64,000 nt of DNA from Phylloscopus collybita (taxonomy: Eukaryota > Chordata > Aves > Passeriformes > Phylloscopidae), in assembly GCA_027886175.1 (NCBI GenBank), contig JAJNNQ010000142.1, forward strand, positions 2,548,501-2,612,500, written 5' to 3'. A program made the position numbers and the translations under genes. This document shows positions 12,537 through 25,300 of the stretch, piece by piece. Below the pieces are notes generated by a model. The model was not told the DNA's origin, made no database searches, and saw only the letters and a program-made list of their open reading frames with translations. Positions within the stretch are counted from its first letter, which is position 1. Each line of letters starts with the position of its first letter.

Positions 12537-15500
12537 ACTTCCATCTGGTGGCATATTGCATCTGGGAGATATCCTCATTTGTATGGAACTTCAGCAGTCA
12601 TAACCACAGTGCCAGGCAGACAGCATTAGACAGGAACGGTGGTCCTTTTCCATGGGAAACCAAAGTCTCCACCCTAGGTTTCTGATGGCAGTTTGTAGGA
12701 GGCCTTTGGAAACATAAGGGCAGAGAAACTTCCATCTGGTGTTAGTTTGCACCTGGGAGATATTCGCATTTGTATGGAATTTTAGAGGAATTTTAGTAGG
12801 CAGAATCCCAGCGGCAGGCAGACAGAATTAGACATGAATAGTGGCCCATTTCCATGGGAAACCAAAGTCTCCACCCCAGGTTCCTGATGTCATTTTCTAG
12901 GAGGCCTCTGGCACTACAAGACGAGACAAACTTCCAACTGGTGGCATATTGCATCTGGGAGATATCCTCATTTGTATGTAATTTTAGTAGGCATAAGCCC
13001 AGTGGCAGGCAGACAGCATTAGACAGGAACCGTGGCCCTTTGCCATGGGAAACCAAAGTCTCCACCCCAGCTTCTTGATGTCAATTTGTAGGAAGCCTTT
13101 TGCTCTACAGGGGGAGACAAACTTCCATTTGGTGGTAGATTGCACATGAGAAACATCTTCAATGGTATAGAATTTTATTGGAATTTTAATAGGCAGAAGC
13201 CTTGTGGCAGGCAAACATCATTAGACACGAACGCTGGCCCATTTCCATGGGAAACCAAAGTCTCCACTCCAGGTTCCTGATGTCAGTTTGTAGGAGGCCT
13301 TTGGCACTACAAGGGCAGACAAAGTTCCGCCTGGTGGTTGATTGCATTGAGGAGATATCCTCATTTGTATGGAATTTCAGCAGGCAGAAGATCAGTGGCA
13401 GGCAGACAGCATAGGACACGAACGGTGGACCTTTTTCATGGGAAACCGAAGTCTCCACCCCACGTTCCTGATGTCAGTTTTTAGGTGGCCTTTGGCACTA
13501 CAAGGGCAAATAAACTTCGAACTGGTGGTAGATTCTATCTGGGAGATAGCCTCATTTGTGAGGAATTTCAGCAGGCGTAACCCAGTGGCATGCAGACAGC
13601 ATTAGACACGAACGGTTGCCCTTTTCCATGGAAAAACCAATTATGCATCCTATGTTCCTGATGTCAGTGTTTAGGAGGCCATTGGCGCTACACTGGCAGA
13701 CAAATTTCCATCTGGCGGTAGATTGCACCTCGGAGATGTCCTCATTTGTACGGAATTTTAGTGGTATTTTAGTACTCAGAAGCCCAGTGGCAGACAGACA
13801 GCATTAAACATAAACGGTGGGCCTTTTCCAAAGGAAACCGAAGTCTCCAGGCCAGGTTCCGAATGTCAGTTTGAAGGAGGCCTTTGGCACTGCAAGAGCA
13901 GACAAACTTCCATCTGGTGGCATATTGCATCTGGGAGATAGCCTCATTTGTATGTAATTTTAGTAGCCATAATCCCAGTGGCAAGCAGACAGCATTAGAC
14001 ACGAACGGTGGCCCTTTTCCATGGGAAACCAAAGTCTCAACCCCAGGTTCCTGATGTCAGTTTGAAGGAGGCCTTTGGCAGTACAAAGGAAGACCACGTT
14101 CCGTCTGGTGGTTGATTGCATCGAGGAGATATCCTCATTTCTATGGAATTTCAACAGGCAGAAGCTCAGTGGCAGGCAGACAGCATTAGACACGAACAGT
14201 GGAACTTTTCCATTGGAAACCAAAGTCTCCACCTCACGTTCCTGATGTCAGTTTGTAGGAGGCCTTTGGAACTACAAGGGCAGACAAACTTCCGTCAGGT
14301 GGTAGATTGCACCTGGGAGATATCCTCATTTGTAGAGAATTTTATTGGAATTCTAGTAGGCATAAGCCAAGTGGCTGGCAGAGAGCATTAGACACAAACG
14401 GTGGCCCATTTCCTTGGGAAACCAAAGTCTCCATCTCACGTTCCTGATGTCAGTTTGTAGGAGGCCTTTGGTACTACAAGGGAAGACATACTTCTATCTT
14501 GTGGTTGATTGCATCGCAGAGATATCCTCATTTTTATGGAACTTCAGCAGTCATAACCACTGTACCAGGCAGACAGCATTAGACAGGAACAGTGGTCTTT
14601 TTCCATGGGAAACCAAAGTCTCCACACTACGTTCCCGATATCAGGTTTTAGGAGGTCTTTTGCAGTACATGGGAAGACAAACTTCCGTCTGTTGGTTTAT
14701 TTCATCGGGGAGATATCCTCATTTGTATGGAATTTCAGCAGGCAGAAGCCCAGTGGCAGGCAGAGAGCATTAGACACAAATGGTGGCCCTTTTCCATGGG
14801 AAACCGAAGTCTCCAACCCAGGCTTCTGATGTCGGTTTTCAGGAGGCCTTTGGCATTAAAAGTGTAGACAAACATCCATCTGGTGGGAAATTGCATTTGG
14901 GAGATATCCTCATACGTATGGAATATTAGTAGGCATATACCCACTGGCAGGCAGCAGCATTAGACATGAACAATGGGCCTTTTCCATGGAAAAACAAATT
15001 ATCCATCCTCACGTTCCTGATGTCATGTTTTAGGAGGCCTTTGGCACTACAAGAGCAGACAAACTTCCACGTGGTGGTAGATTGCACCTGAGAGATATTC
15101 TCATTTGTATAGAATTTTAGACGAATTTTAGTACGCAGATTCCAAGCGGCAGGCAGACAGAATTAGACATGAATAGTGGCCCTTTTCCAGGGGAAATGAA
15201 AGTCTGCAGGCCAGGTTCCTGATGTCAGTTTTTAGGAGGCCTTTTGCACTACAAGAACAGACAAACTTCCAACTGGTGGCATATTGCATCTTGGAGATAT
15301 CCTCATTTGTATGTAATTTCTGTAGCCATAAGCCCAGTGGCCGGCAGACAGCATTAGACACGAACGGTGGCCCTTTTCCATGGGAAACCGAATTCTCCAC
15401 TCCAGGCTCCTGATGTCTATTTGTAGGAGGCCTTTGGCACTACAGGGGCAGACAAACTTCCGTCAGGTGGTTGATTGCATTGGAGAGATTTCCCAATTTC

Positions 15501-15984
15501 TTTGGAATTTCAGCAGGCAGAAGCCCAGTGGCAGGCAGACAGCATTAGACATGAACGCTGGCCCTTTTCCATGGGAAAACAAAGTCTCCACCCCTGATTC
15601 CTGATGTCAGTTTTTTAGGAGGGCTTTGGTACTACAAGGGCAGAGAATCTTCTATCTGGTTGTAGATTGCACCTGGGAGATATCCTCATTTCTATGGAAT
15701 TTTAGTGGAATTTTAATCGAAGAAGCCCAGTGGCAAGCAGACAGCATTACACACGAACGGTGGCCCATTTGTATGGGAAACCAAAGTGGCCACTCCCGGT
15801 TCCTGATGTCAGTTTTTAGGAGGCCTTTGCCACTACAAGGGCAGGCAAACTTCCTTCTGGTGGTAAATTGCATCTGCGAGATATGCTCATTTGTATGGAG
15901 ATTTAGCAGGCATATGCCCAGTGGCAGGCACACAGCATTAGGCATGAACAGTGCCCTATTCCACGGGAAACCAAATTATACATC

Positions 15985-15990
15985 CTACGT
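15985..15990. repeat. Target-site duplication, left copy
   Basis: CTACGT immediately before the LTR. It is normal satellite sequence (the CATCCTACGTTTCAGATGTC variant seen elsewhere in the array). Confidence 0.85.
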
Positions 15991-16358
15991 TGTGGAGAGA
16001 ATGTGAATTGGAAGGGACAGACTGCGTTTGCGGAAGACGAATCGGGTTGTAACGCGAAGCAGGGCCAGGCACATCCCTCTCCAGAGATAACCTTTATCTC
16101 AAGGTCACAGACCCCTCTCTCTTTCCTTGCATACCAGTACTTTTCCACTACCCTTAAGAAACTAGTAAGACCCCCTATGACGTAGCGAAACCCAGAAGGT
16201 ACTTAAACCCTGTGTTTTAGATAATAAACGCTTTTGACCAAACACATCACATTGGTGTTAACTGAGTCATTTGCCCGAACCCCACGCTCGCAGCTCGTGG
16301 TGGTCGTGTCTTCAATTAAACCCAGGCCACCAAGGCGATGGCTGAATAAGCCGCAACA
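15991..16358 (+). mobile_element. Solo LTR of an endogenous retrovirus, 368 bp
   Basis: This 368-bp stretch is unlike the satellite around it. It begins TGTGGAGAGAATG, ends GCCGCAACA, and is flanked by the identical 6-bp sequence CTACGT on both sides. TG...CA termini plus a 6-bp target duplication are the signature of LTR retroelement integration, and 6 bp is usual for class II (ERVK-like) avian elements. Internal signals read on the plus strand: a TGACGT CRE-like core near 16178, a TATA-like ACTTAAACC near 16201 and the poly(A) signal AATAAA at 16223-16228, about 20 bp downstream. No gag, pol or env sequence is present, so the provirus was reduced to one LTR by recombination. The family name is not known to me. 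Confidence 0.88.
16223..16228 (+). promoter_or_regulatory. LTR polyadenylation signal AATAAA
   Basis: AATAAA inside the solo LTR, downstream of the TATA-like ACTTAAACC, in the usual R-region arrangement. Confidence 0.6.
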
Positions 16359-16364
16359 CTACGT
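16359..16364. repeat. Target-site duplication, right copy
   Basis: CTACGT immediately after the LTR. The satellite then resumes with TTAAGAAGAGAGTG, a decayed form of the usual TTTCAGATGTCAG. Confidence 0.85.
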
Positions 16365-19300
16365 TTAAGAAGAGAGTGTATAGGAGCCCTTTGGCACTAC
16401 AAGGGCAGAGAAACTTCAAACCGGGAGTAGATTGCACCTGCGAGATATTCTCAATTTTATAGAATTTTAGAGGAATTTCGGTCCGCCGAATCCCACCGGC
16501 AGGCACACAGAATTAGACATGAATAGCGGCCTTTTCCGGGGGAAACCAAAGTCTCCAGGCCAGGTTCCTGATGTCAGCTTTTAGGAGGCCGTTTGCACTA
16601 CAAGAACAGACAAACTTCCGACTGGTGGCATATTGCATCTTGGAGATATCCTCATTTGTATGGAATTATAGTGGAATTAAAGTAGGCAGAAGCCCAGTGG
16701 CAAGTAGACAGCATTAAACACCAACGGTGGCCCATTTCCATGGGAAACCAAAGTCTCCACCCCACGTTCATGATGTCCGTTTCTAGGAGGCCTTTGGAAC
16801 TACAAGAGCAGACAAACTTCCAACTGGTGGCATATTGTATCTGGGAGATATCCTCATTTGTATGTAATTTCTGTAGCCATAAGCCCAGTGGCCGGCAGAC
16901 AGCATTAGACACGAACGGTGGCCCTTTTCCATGGGAAACCGAATTCTCCACTCCAGGCTCCTGATGTCAATTTGTAGGAGGCCTTTGGCACTACAGGGGC
17001 AGACAAACTTCCATCAACTGGTTGATTGCATCGGAGAGATTTCCAAATATCTTTGGAATTTCAGCAGGCAGAAGCCCAGTGGCAGGCAGACAGCATTAGA
17101 CGTGAACGCTGGCCCTTTTCCATGGGAAAACAAAGTCTCCACCCCTGGTTCCTGATGTCAGTTTTTTAAGAGGGCTTTGGTACTACAAGGGCAGAGAATC
17201 TTCCATCTGGTTGTGGATTGCACCTAGGAGATATCCTCATTTCTATGGAATTTTAGTGGAATTTTAATAGGAAGAAGCCCAGTGGCAAGCAGACAGCATT
17301 ACACACGAACGATGGCCCATTTTCATGGGAAACCAAAGTCGCCACTCCCGGTTCCTGATGTCAGTTTTTAGGAGGTTTTTGCCACTACAAGGGCAGGCAA
17401 ACTTCCATCTGGTGGTAAATTGCATCTGCGAGATATCCTCATTTGTATGGAATTTTAGCAGGCATACGCCCAGTGGCAGGCACACAGCATTTGGCATGAA
17501 CAGTGGCCCTTTTCCATGGGAAACAAAATTATCCATCCTATGTTTCAGATGTCAGTTTATAGGAGCCCTTTGGCACTACAAGGGCAGAGAAACTTCAAAC
17601 TGGGGGAGGATTGCACCTGCGAAATATTCCCATTTGTATAGAATTTTAGAGGAATTTTAGTACGCAGAATCCCAGGTGCAGGCACACAGAATTAGACATG
17701 AATAGTGGCCCTTTTCCAGGGGAAACCAAAGTCTCCACCCCACGTTCCTCATGTCAGTTTTTACGAGGACTTTGGCACTATAAGGGCAGACATACTTCCA
17801 ACTGGTGGTAGATTCCATCAGGGAGATATCCTCATTTGTGAGGAATTTCAGCAGGCATAACCCCAGTGGCAGGCAGACACCATTAGACACGAACGGTGGC
17901 CCTTTCCCATGGGAAACAAAAATCTTCACCCGTGGTTCCTGATGTCAGGTTTTAGGAGGCCTTTGCCACTACAAGGGCAGACAAACTTCTATCTGATGGA
18001 AAATTCCATCTGGGAGATATCCTCATTTGTATGGAATTTTACTAGGCATAAGCCCAGTGGCAGGCACAGAGCATTAGACAAAAACGGTGCCCCTTTTCCA
18101 TGGAAACCAAAGTCTCCACCTCACGTTCCTGATGTCAGTTTTTAGGAGGCCTTTGGCACTACAAGGGCAGACAAACTTCCAACTGGTGGTAGATTCCATC
18201 TGGGAGATGTCCTCTTTTGTATGGAATTTTAGTGGAATTTTAGTACTCAGAAGCCCAGTTGCAGACCGACAGCATTAAATACGAACGGTGGGCCTTTTCC
18301 ATAGGAAACCAAAGTTCCAGGCCAGGTTCCAGATATCACTTTGAACGAGGCCTTTGGCACTGCAAGAGCAGACAAACTTCCATCTGGTGGCATATTGCAT
18401 CTGGGAGATATCCTCATTTGTATGTAATTTCAGTAGTCATAAGCCCAGTGGCAAAGAGACAGCATTAAACACCAAGGGTGGCCCTATTCCAAGGGAAACC
18501 AAGGCGTCCTCTCCAGATTCCTGATGTCAGTTTGTAGGAGGCCGTTGGCATTACAAGGGCAGACAAACTTTCAAGTGGTGGTAGATTCCATCTGGGAGAT
18601 ATCCTCGTTTGTATGGAATTTTACTAGTCATAAGCCCAGTGGCAGGCGCATAGCATTAGACACAAACGGTGGCCCTTTTCCATGGGAAAGCAAAGTCTCC
18701 ACCCCACGTTCTTGATGTCAGTTTTTAGGAGGCCTTTGGCACTACAAGGGCAGACAAACTTTCATCTGGTGGTAGATTGCACCTGGGAGATATCCTCATT
18801 TGTATGGAACTTCAGCACTAATAATCTCAAAGCCAGGCAGACAGCATTAGAAACGAACGATGGACCTTCACCATGGGAAACCAAAGTCTTCACCCCACGT
18901 TTCTGATGTCAGTTTTTTGGAGGCCTTTGGCACTATGAGGGCAGACAAACTTCCACCTGGTGGTAGATTGCACCTGGGAGATATCCTCATTTGTATGGAA
19001 CTTCAGCAGTCATCACCACAGTGCCAGGCAGACAGCATTAGATACGAACGGTGGTCCTTTTCCATTGGAAACCAAAGTCTCCACGCCTGGTTCCTGATGT
19101 CAGTTTTTTACGGGGCTTTTGCCACTACAAGGGCAGACAAACTTCCATCTCGTGGTAAATTGCATCTGCGAGATATCCTCATTTGTATGGAATTTTAGCA
19201 GGCATACGCCCAGTGGCAGGCACACAGCATTAGGCATGAACAGTGGCCCTTTTCCATGGGAAACCAAATTATCCATCCTAAGTTTCAGATGTCAGTTTAT

Positions 19301-22300
19301 AGGAGCCCTTTGCACTTTGAGGGCCGACAAAGTTCCGTCTGGTGGTAGATTGCATCGGGGAGATATCCTCATTTGTATGGAATTTCAGAAGGCAGAAGCC
19401 CAGTGGCAGGCAGACAGCATTAGACACGAAGGGTGGCCCATTTCCTTGGGAAACCAAAGTCTCCACCCCACGTTCCTGATGTCAGTTTTTAGGAGGACTT
19501 TGGCACTAGAAGGGCCGACAAACTTTTAACTGGTGGCAGATTCCATCTGGGAGATATCCTCATTTGTGAGGAATTTCAGCAGGTATAACCCCAGTGGCAG
19601 GCAGACAGCAGTAGACACAGACGGTGGCCCTTTTCCATGGGAAACCAAAATCTCCACCCCACGTTGCTGATGTCACTTTGTAGGAGGCGTTATCCAATAT
19701 AAGGGCAGAGAAACTTCCATCTGGTTGTAGATTGCACCTGGGAGATACCTTCATTTCTATGGAAATTTAGTGGAATTTTAGTAGGAAGAAGGCCAGTGGC
19801 AGGCAGACAGCATTAGACATGAGCGGTGGCCCATTTCTATGGGAAACCAAAGTCTCCACCCCGACGTCCTGATGTCAGTTTAAAGGAGGCCTTTGGGACT
19901 ACAAGGGCAGACAAACTTCCACCTGGTGGTAGATTGCACCTGGGAGATATCCTCATTTGTATGGAACTTCAGCTGTCATAACCACAATGCCAGACAGACA
20001 GCATTAGATACGAACGGTGGTCCTTTTCCATGGGAAACCAAAGTCTCCAAACCACGTTCCCGATGTCAGATTTTAGGAGGCCTTTGCCACTACAAGGGCA
20101 GGCAAACTTTCATCTGGTGGTAAATGGCATCTGCGAGATATCCTCATTTGCATGGAATTTTAGCAGGCATACGCCCAGTGGCAGGCACACAGCATTAGGC
20201 ATGAACAGTGGCCTTTTTCCATGGGAAACCAAATCATCCATCCTACGTTTCAGATGTCAGTTTATAGGAGCCCTTTGGCAATACAAGGGCAGAAAACTTC
20301 AAATCGGGGGCAGATTGCACCTGCGAGATATTCTCATTTGTATAGAATTTTAGAGCGATTTTAGTACGCAGAATCCCAGCAGCAGGCACACAGAATTAGA
20401 CATGAATAGTGGCCCTTTTCCAGGGGAAAGCAAAGTCTCCAGATCAGGTTCCTGATGTCAGTTTTTATGAGGCCTTTTGCACTACAAGAACAGACAAACT
20501 TCTGACTGGTGGCATATTGCATCTTGGAGATATCCTCATTTGTATGGAATTTTAGTGGAATTAAAGTGACAGAAGCCCAGTGGCATGTCGACAGCATTAA
20601 ACACCAACGGTGGCCCATTTCCATGGGAAACCAAAATCTCCACCCCACGTTCCTGATGTCCGTTTCTAGGAGGCCTTTGGCACTACAAGAGCAGACAAAC
20701 TTGCAACTGGTGGCATATTGCATCTGGGTGATATCCTCATTTGTATGTAATTTCAGTAGCCATAAGCCCAGTGGCAGGCAGACAGCATTAGACACGAACG
20801 CTGACCCTTTTCCATGGGAAACCAAAGTCTCCACTCCAGGCTCCTGATGTCAATTTGTAGGAGGCATTTGGCATTACAGAGGCAGAAAAACTTCCGTCAG
20901 GAGGTAGATTGCATCGGAGAGATTTCCAAATTTCTTTGGAATTTCAGCAGGCAGAAGCCCAGTGGCAGGCCGATAGCATTAGACACGATCGCTGGCCCAT
21001 TTCCATGGGGAAACAAAGTCTGCACCCCTGGTTTCTGATGTCAGTTTTTTAGGAGAGCTTTGGTACTACAAGGGCAGAGATTCTTTTATCTGGTTGTAGA
21101 TTGCACTTGGAAGATATCCTTATTTCTATGGAATTTTAGTGGAATTTTAGTAGGAAGAAACCCAGTGGCAGGCAGACAGCATTAGGAACGAACGGTGGCC
21201 CATTTCCATGGGAAACCAAAGTCTCCACTCCAGGTTCCTGATGTCAGTGTTTAAGAGGCCTTTGGCATTACAAGGGCAGACAAACTTCCGTCAGGTGGTT
21301 GATTGCATCGGAGAGATTTCCAAATATCTTTGGAATTTCAGCAGGCAGAAGCCCAGTGGCAGGCAGACAGCACTAGACTCGAACGGTGGCCAATTTCCTT
21401 GGGAAAACAAAGTCTACACGCCACGTTCCTGATGTCAGTTTGTAGGAGGACTTTGGCACTATAAGGGCAGACATACTTCCATCTGGTGGAAGATTCCATC
21501 AGGGAGATATCCTCATTTGTGAGGAATTTCAGCAGGCATAACCCCAGTTGCAGGCAGACACCATTAGACACGAACGGTGGCCCATTTCCATGGGAAACAA
21601 AAATCTCCACCCCTGGTTCCTGATGTCAGTTTTTTAGGAGGCCTTTGCCACTACAAGGGCAGACAAACATCCATCTGATGGTAAATTCCATGTGGGAGAT
21701 ATCCTCATTTGTATGGAACTTTACTAGGCATAAGCCCAGCGGCAGGCACATAGCATTAGGCACAAACGGTGCCCCTTTTCCATGGGAAACCAAAGTCCAA
21801 TCCACGTTCCTGATGTCAGTATTTAGGAGGCCTTTGGCACTACAAGGGCAGACAAACTTCCAACTGGTGGTAGATTCCATCTGGGAGATATCCTCATTTG
21901 TATGGACTTTCAGCGGGCATAACCCCAGTGGGAGGCAGACATCGTTAGACACGAACGGTGGCCCTTTCCCATGGGAATTCAAAATCTCCACCCCACGTTG
22001 CTGATGTCACGTTGTAGGAGGTGTTTTCCAATATAAGGGCAGAGAAACTTCCATCTGGTTGTAGATTGCACCTGGGAGATATCCTCATTTTTTTGGAATT
22101 TTAGTGGAATTTTAGTAGGAAGTAGGCCAGTGGCAGGCAGACAGCATTAGACAAGAACGCTGGCCCTTTTCCATGGGAAAACAAAGTCTCCACCCCATGT
22201 TCCTTATGTCAGTTTGTAGGAGGCCTTTGGCAGTACAAGGTCACAGGAACTTCCATCTGGTGGTAGATTCCATCTGGGAGATATCCTCATTTGTATGGAA

Positions 22301-25300
22301 TTTTGGTGGAATTTCAGTAGGGAGAAAACCAGTGGCCAGCAGACAGCATTAGACACTAACAGTGGCCCATTTTCATGCAAAACCAAAGTCTCCACCCTAG
22401 GTTCCTGATGTCAGTTTGTAGGAGGCCTTTGGCACTACAAGAGCAGACAAACTTCCAACTGGTGCCATATTGCATCTGGGAGATATCCACATTTGTATGT
22501 ACTTTCACTAGTCATAACCCCAGTGGCAGGCAGACAGCATTAGACAGGAACGGTGGCCTTCTTCAATGGGAAAAAAAAGCCTCTACACCATGTTCCTGAT
22601 GTCAGTTTGTAGGAGGCCTTTGGAACTACAAGGTCAGAGAAACTTCCATCTGGTGGTAGATTCAATCTGGAAGATATCCTCATTTGTATGTAATTTCAGT
22701 AGTCGTAAGCCCAGTGGCAAGGAGAGAGCATTGAACACTAACGCTGGCCCTTTTCCATTGGAAACCAATGTGTCCACTCCAGGTTCCGGATGTCAGTTTG
22801 TAGGAGGCCTTTGCACTACAAGGGCAGACAAACTTCCATCTGGTGGTCGATTCCATCTGGGAGATATCCTCATTTGTATGCAATTTTAGCAGGCATAAGC
22901 CCAGTGGCAGGCAGACACCATTAGACACGATCAGTGGCCCATTTCCATGGGAAACGAAATTATACACCCTACGTTCCTTAAGTCAGTTTGCAGAAGGCCT
23001 TTGGCACTACAAGGGCAGACAAACTTCCAACTGGTGGAAAATTCCATTTGGGAGATATCCTCATTTGTAGGGAATATTAGTAGGCATTTGCCCACTAACA
23101 CTCAGACAGCATTAGACATGAACTGTGGCCCTTTTCCATGGAAAAAGAAATTATCCATCCTATGTTCCTGATCTCAGTTTGAAGGAGGCCTTTGGCACTA
23201 CAAGGGCAGACAAACTTCCAACTGGCGGTAGATTGCACCTCGGAGATGTCCTCATTGGTATGGAATTTTAGTGGTATTTTAGTACTCAGCAGCCCAGAAA
23301 GACAGCATTAAACATGAACGGTGGGCCTTTTCCATAGGAAACCAAAGTCTCCAGGTGAGGATCCGAATGTCAGTTTGTAGGAGGCCTTTGTCACTGCAAG
23401 AGCAGACAAACTTCCATCTGGTGGCATATTGCGTCTGGGAGATATCCTCATTTGTATGTAATTTCAGTAGTCATAAGCCCAGTGGCAAGGGGACAGTATT
23501 AAACACCAAGGGTGGCCCATTTCCATGGGAAACCAAATTATACACCCTACGTTCATTATGTCAGTTTGCAGAAGGCCTTTTGGCACTACAAGGGCAGACA
23601 AACTTCCAACTGGTGGAAGATTCCATCTGGGAGATAACCTCATTTGTATGCAATTTTACTAGGCATAAGCCCAGTGGCAGGCCGAGAGCATTAGACACGA
23701 ACAGTGGCCCTTTTCCATGAGAAACCAAAGTCTCCACCCCACATTCCGGATGTCAGTTTGTAGAAGGCCTTTGGAACTACAAGGGCAGACAAATTTCCAA
23801 CTGGTGGGAGATTCCATCTGGAATATATCCTCATTTGTATGAAATTTTAGTACTCATAAGGCCAGTGGCAAGAGGACAGCATTGGACATGAAACAGGCCC
23901 TTTTCCATGGGAAAACAACGTCTCCACCCCAGTCCCCTGATGTCAGTTTGCAGGAGGCCTTTGGCACCACAAGGGTAGATAATCTTCCATCTGGCGGTAG
24001 ATTGCAGCTAGGAGATGTCCTCATTTGTATGGAATTTTAGTGGAATTTTAGTACACAGAAGCCCAGTGGCAGGCAGACAGCATTAGACACGCAGGGTGGC
24101 CCTTTTCCATGGGAAAACAAAGTCTCCAGCCCAGGTTCCTGCTGTCAGTTTGTAGGAGGCATTTAGAACTACAAGGTCAGAGGAACTTCCATCTGGTGGT
24201 AGATTCCATCTGGGAGATATCCTCATTTGTATGGAATTTTGGTGGAATTTCAGTAGGGAGAAAACTAGTGGCCGACAGACAGCATTAGACATTAACGGTG
24301 GCCCATTTCCATGCAAAACCAAAGTCTCCACCCTTGGTTCCTGATGTCAGTTTGTAGGAGGCCTTTGGCACTACAAGAGCAGACAAACTTCCAACTGGTG
24401 CCATATTGCATCTGGGAGATATCCACATTTGTATATAATTTCAGTAGTCATAACCCCAGTGGCAGGCAGACAGCATTAGACAAAAACGGTGGCCCTCTTC
24501 CATGGGAAAACAAAGTCTCCACCCCATGTTCCTGATGTCAGTTTGTAGGAGGCCTTTGGAACTACATGGTCAAAGAAACTTCCATCTGGTGGTAGATTCC
24601 ATCTGGGAGATATCCTCATTTGTATGTAATTTCGGTAGGCATAAACCCAGTGGCAAGGAGACAGCATTAAACACCAAGGGTGGCCCTTTTCCATGGGAAA
24701 CCAAAGCGTCCTCTCCAGATTCCTGATGTCAGTTTGTAGGAGGTCATTGGCATTACAATGGTAGAAAAACTTTCAAGTGGTGGTAGACTCCATCTGGGAG
24801 ATATCCTCATTTGTATGGAATTTTCCTAGGCAGAGGCCCATTGGCAGGCACATAGCATTAGACACAAACGGTGGCCCATTTCCATGGGAAACCAAAGTCT
24901 CCACCGCACGCTCCAGATGTCAGTTTGTAAAAGGCCTTTGGAACTACAAGGGCAGACAAACTTCCACCTGGTGGTAGATTGCACCTCGGAGATATCCTCA
25001 TTTGTATGGAACTTCAGCAGTCATAACCACAGTGCCAGGCAGACAGCATTAGACAGGAACGGTGGTCGTTTTCCATGGGAAACCAAAGTCTCCACCCTAG
25101 GTTCCTAATGTCAGTTTGTAGGAGGCCTTTGGAAACACAAGGGCAGAGAAACTTCCATCTGGTGTTATATTGCATTTGGGAGATAATCTCATTTGTATGG
25201 AATTTTAGTGGAATTTTAGTAGGCAGAATCCCAGCGGCAGGAAGACAAAATTAGACAGGAATAGTGGCCCATTTCCATGGGAAACCAACGTCTCCACACC

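Larger units (their letters stand above)
1..15984 (+). repeat. Satellite array, plus orientation, first part (191/202-bp monomers)
   Basis: Continuous head-to-tail tandem repeat. Nearly every monomer contains ATGGGAAACCAAAGTCTCC, then CTGATGTCAGTTTGTAGGAGG, then GGGAGATATCCTCATTTGTA, then GGCAGACAGCATTAGACACG. Monomers come in two lengths, about 191 and 202 bp, and differ by 10-25% within the array. Several multi-monomer blocks are repeated almost exactly at distances of 1571, 4332, 5118, 6666 and 10797 bp, which shows past segmental unequal exchange. No gene is seen; the short open frames on both strands are products of the repeat. The period recalls the passerine satellite Tgut191A, but I could not test sequence identity. 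Confidence 0.95.
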
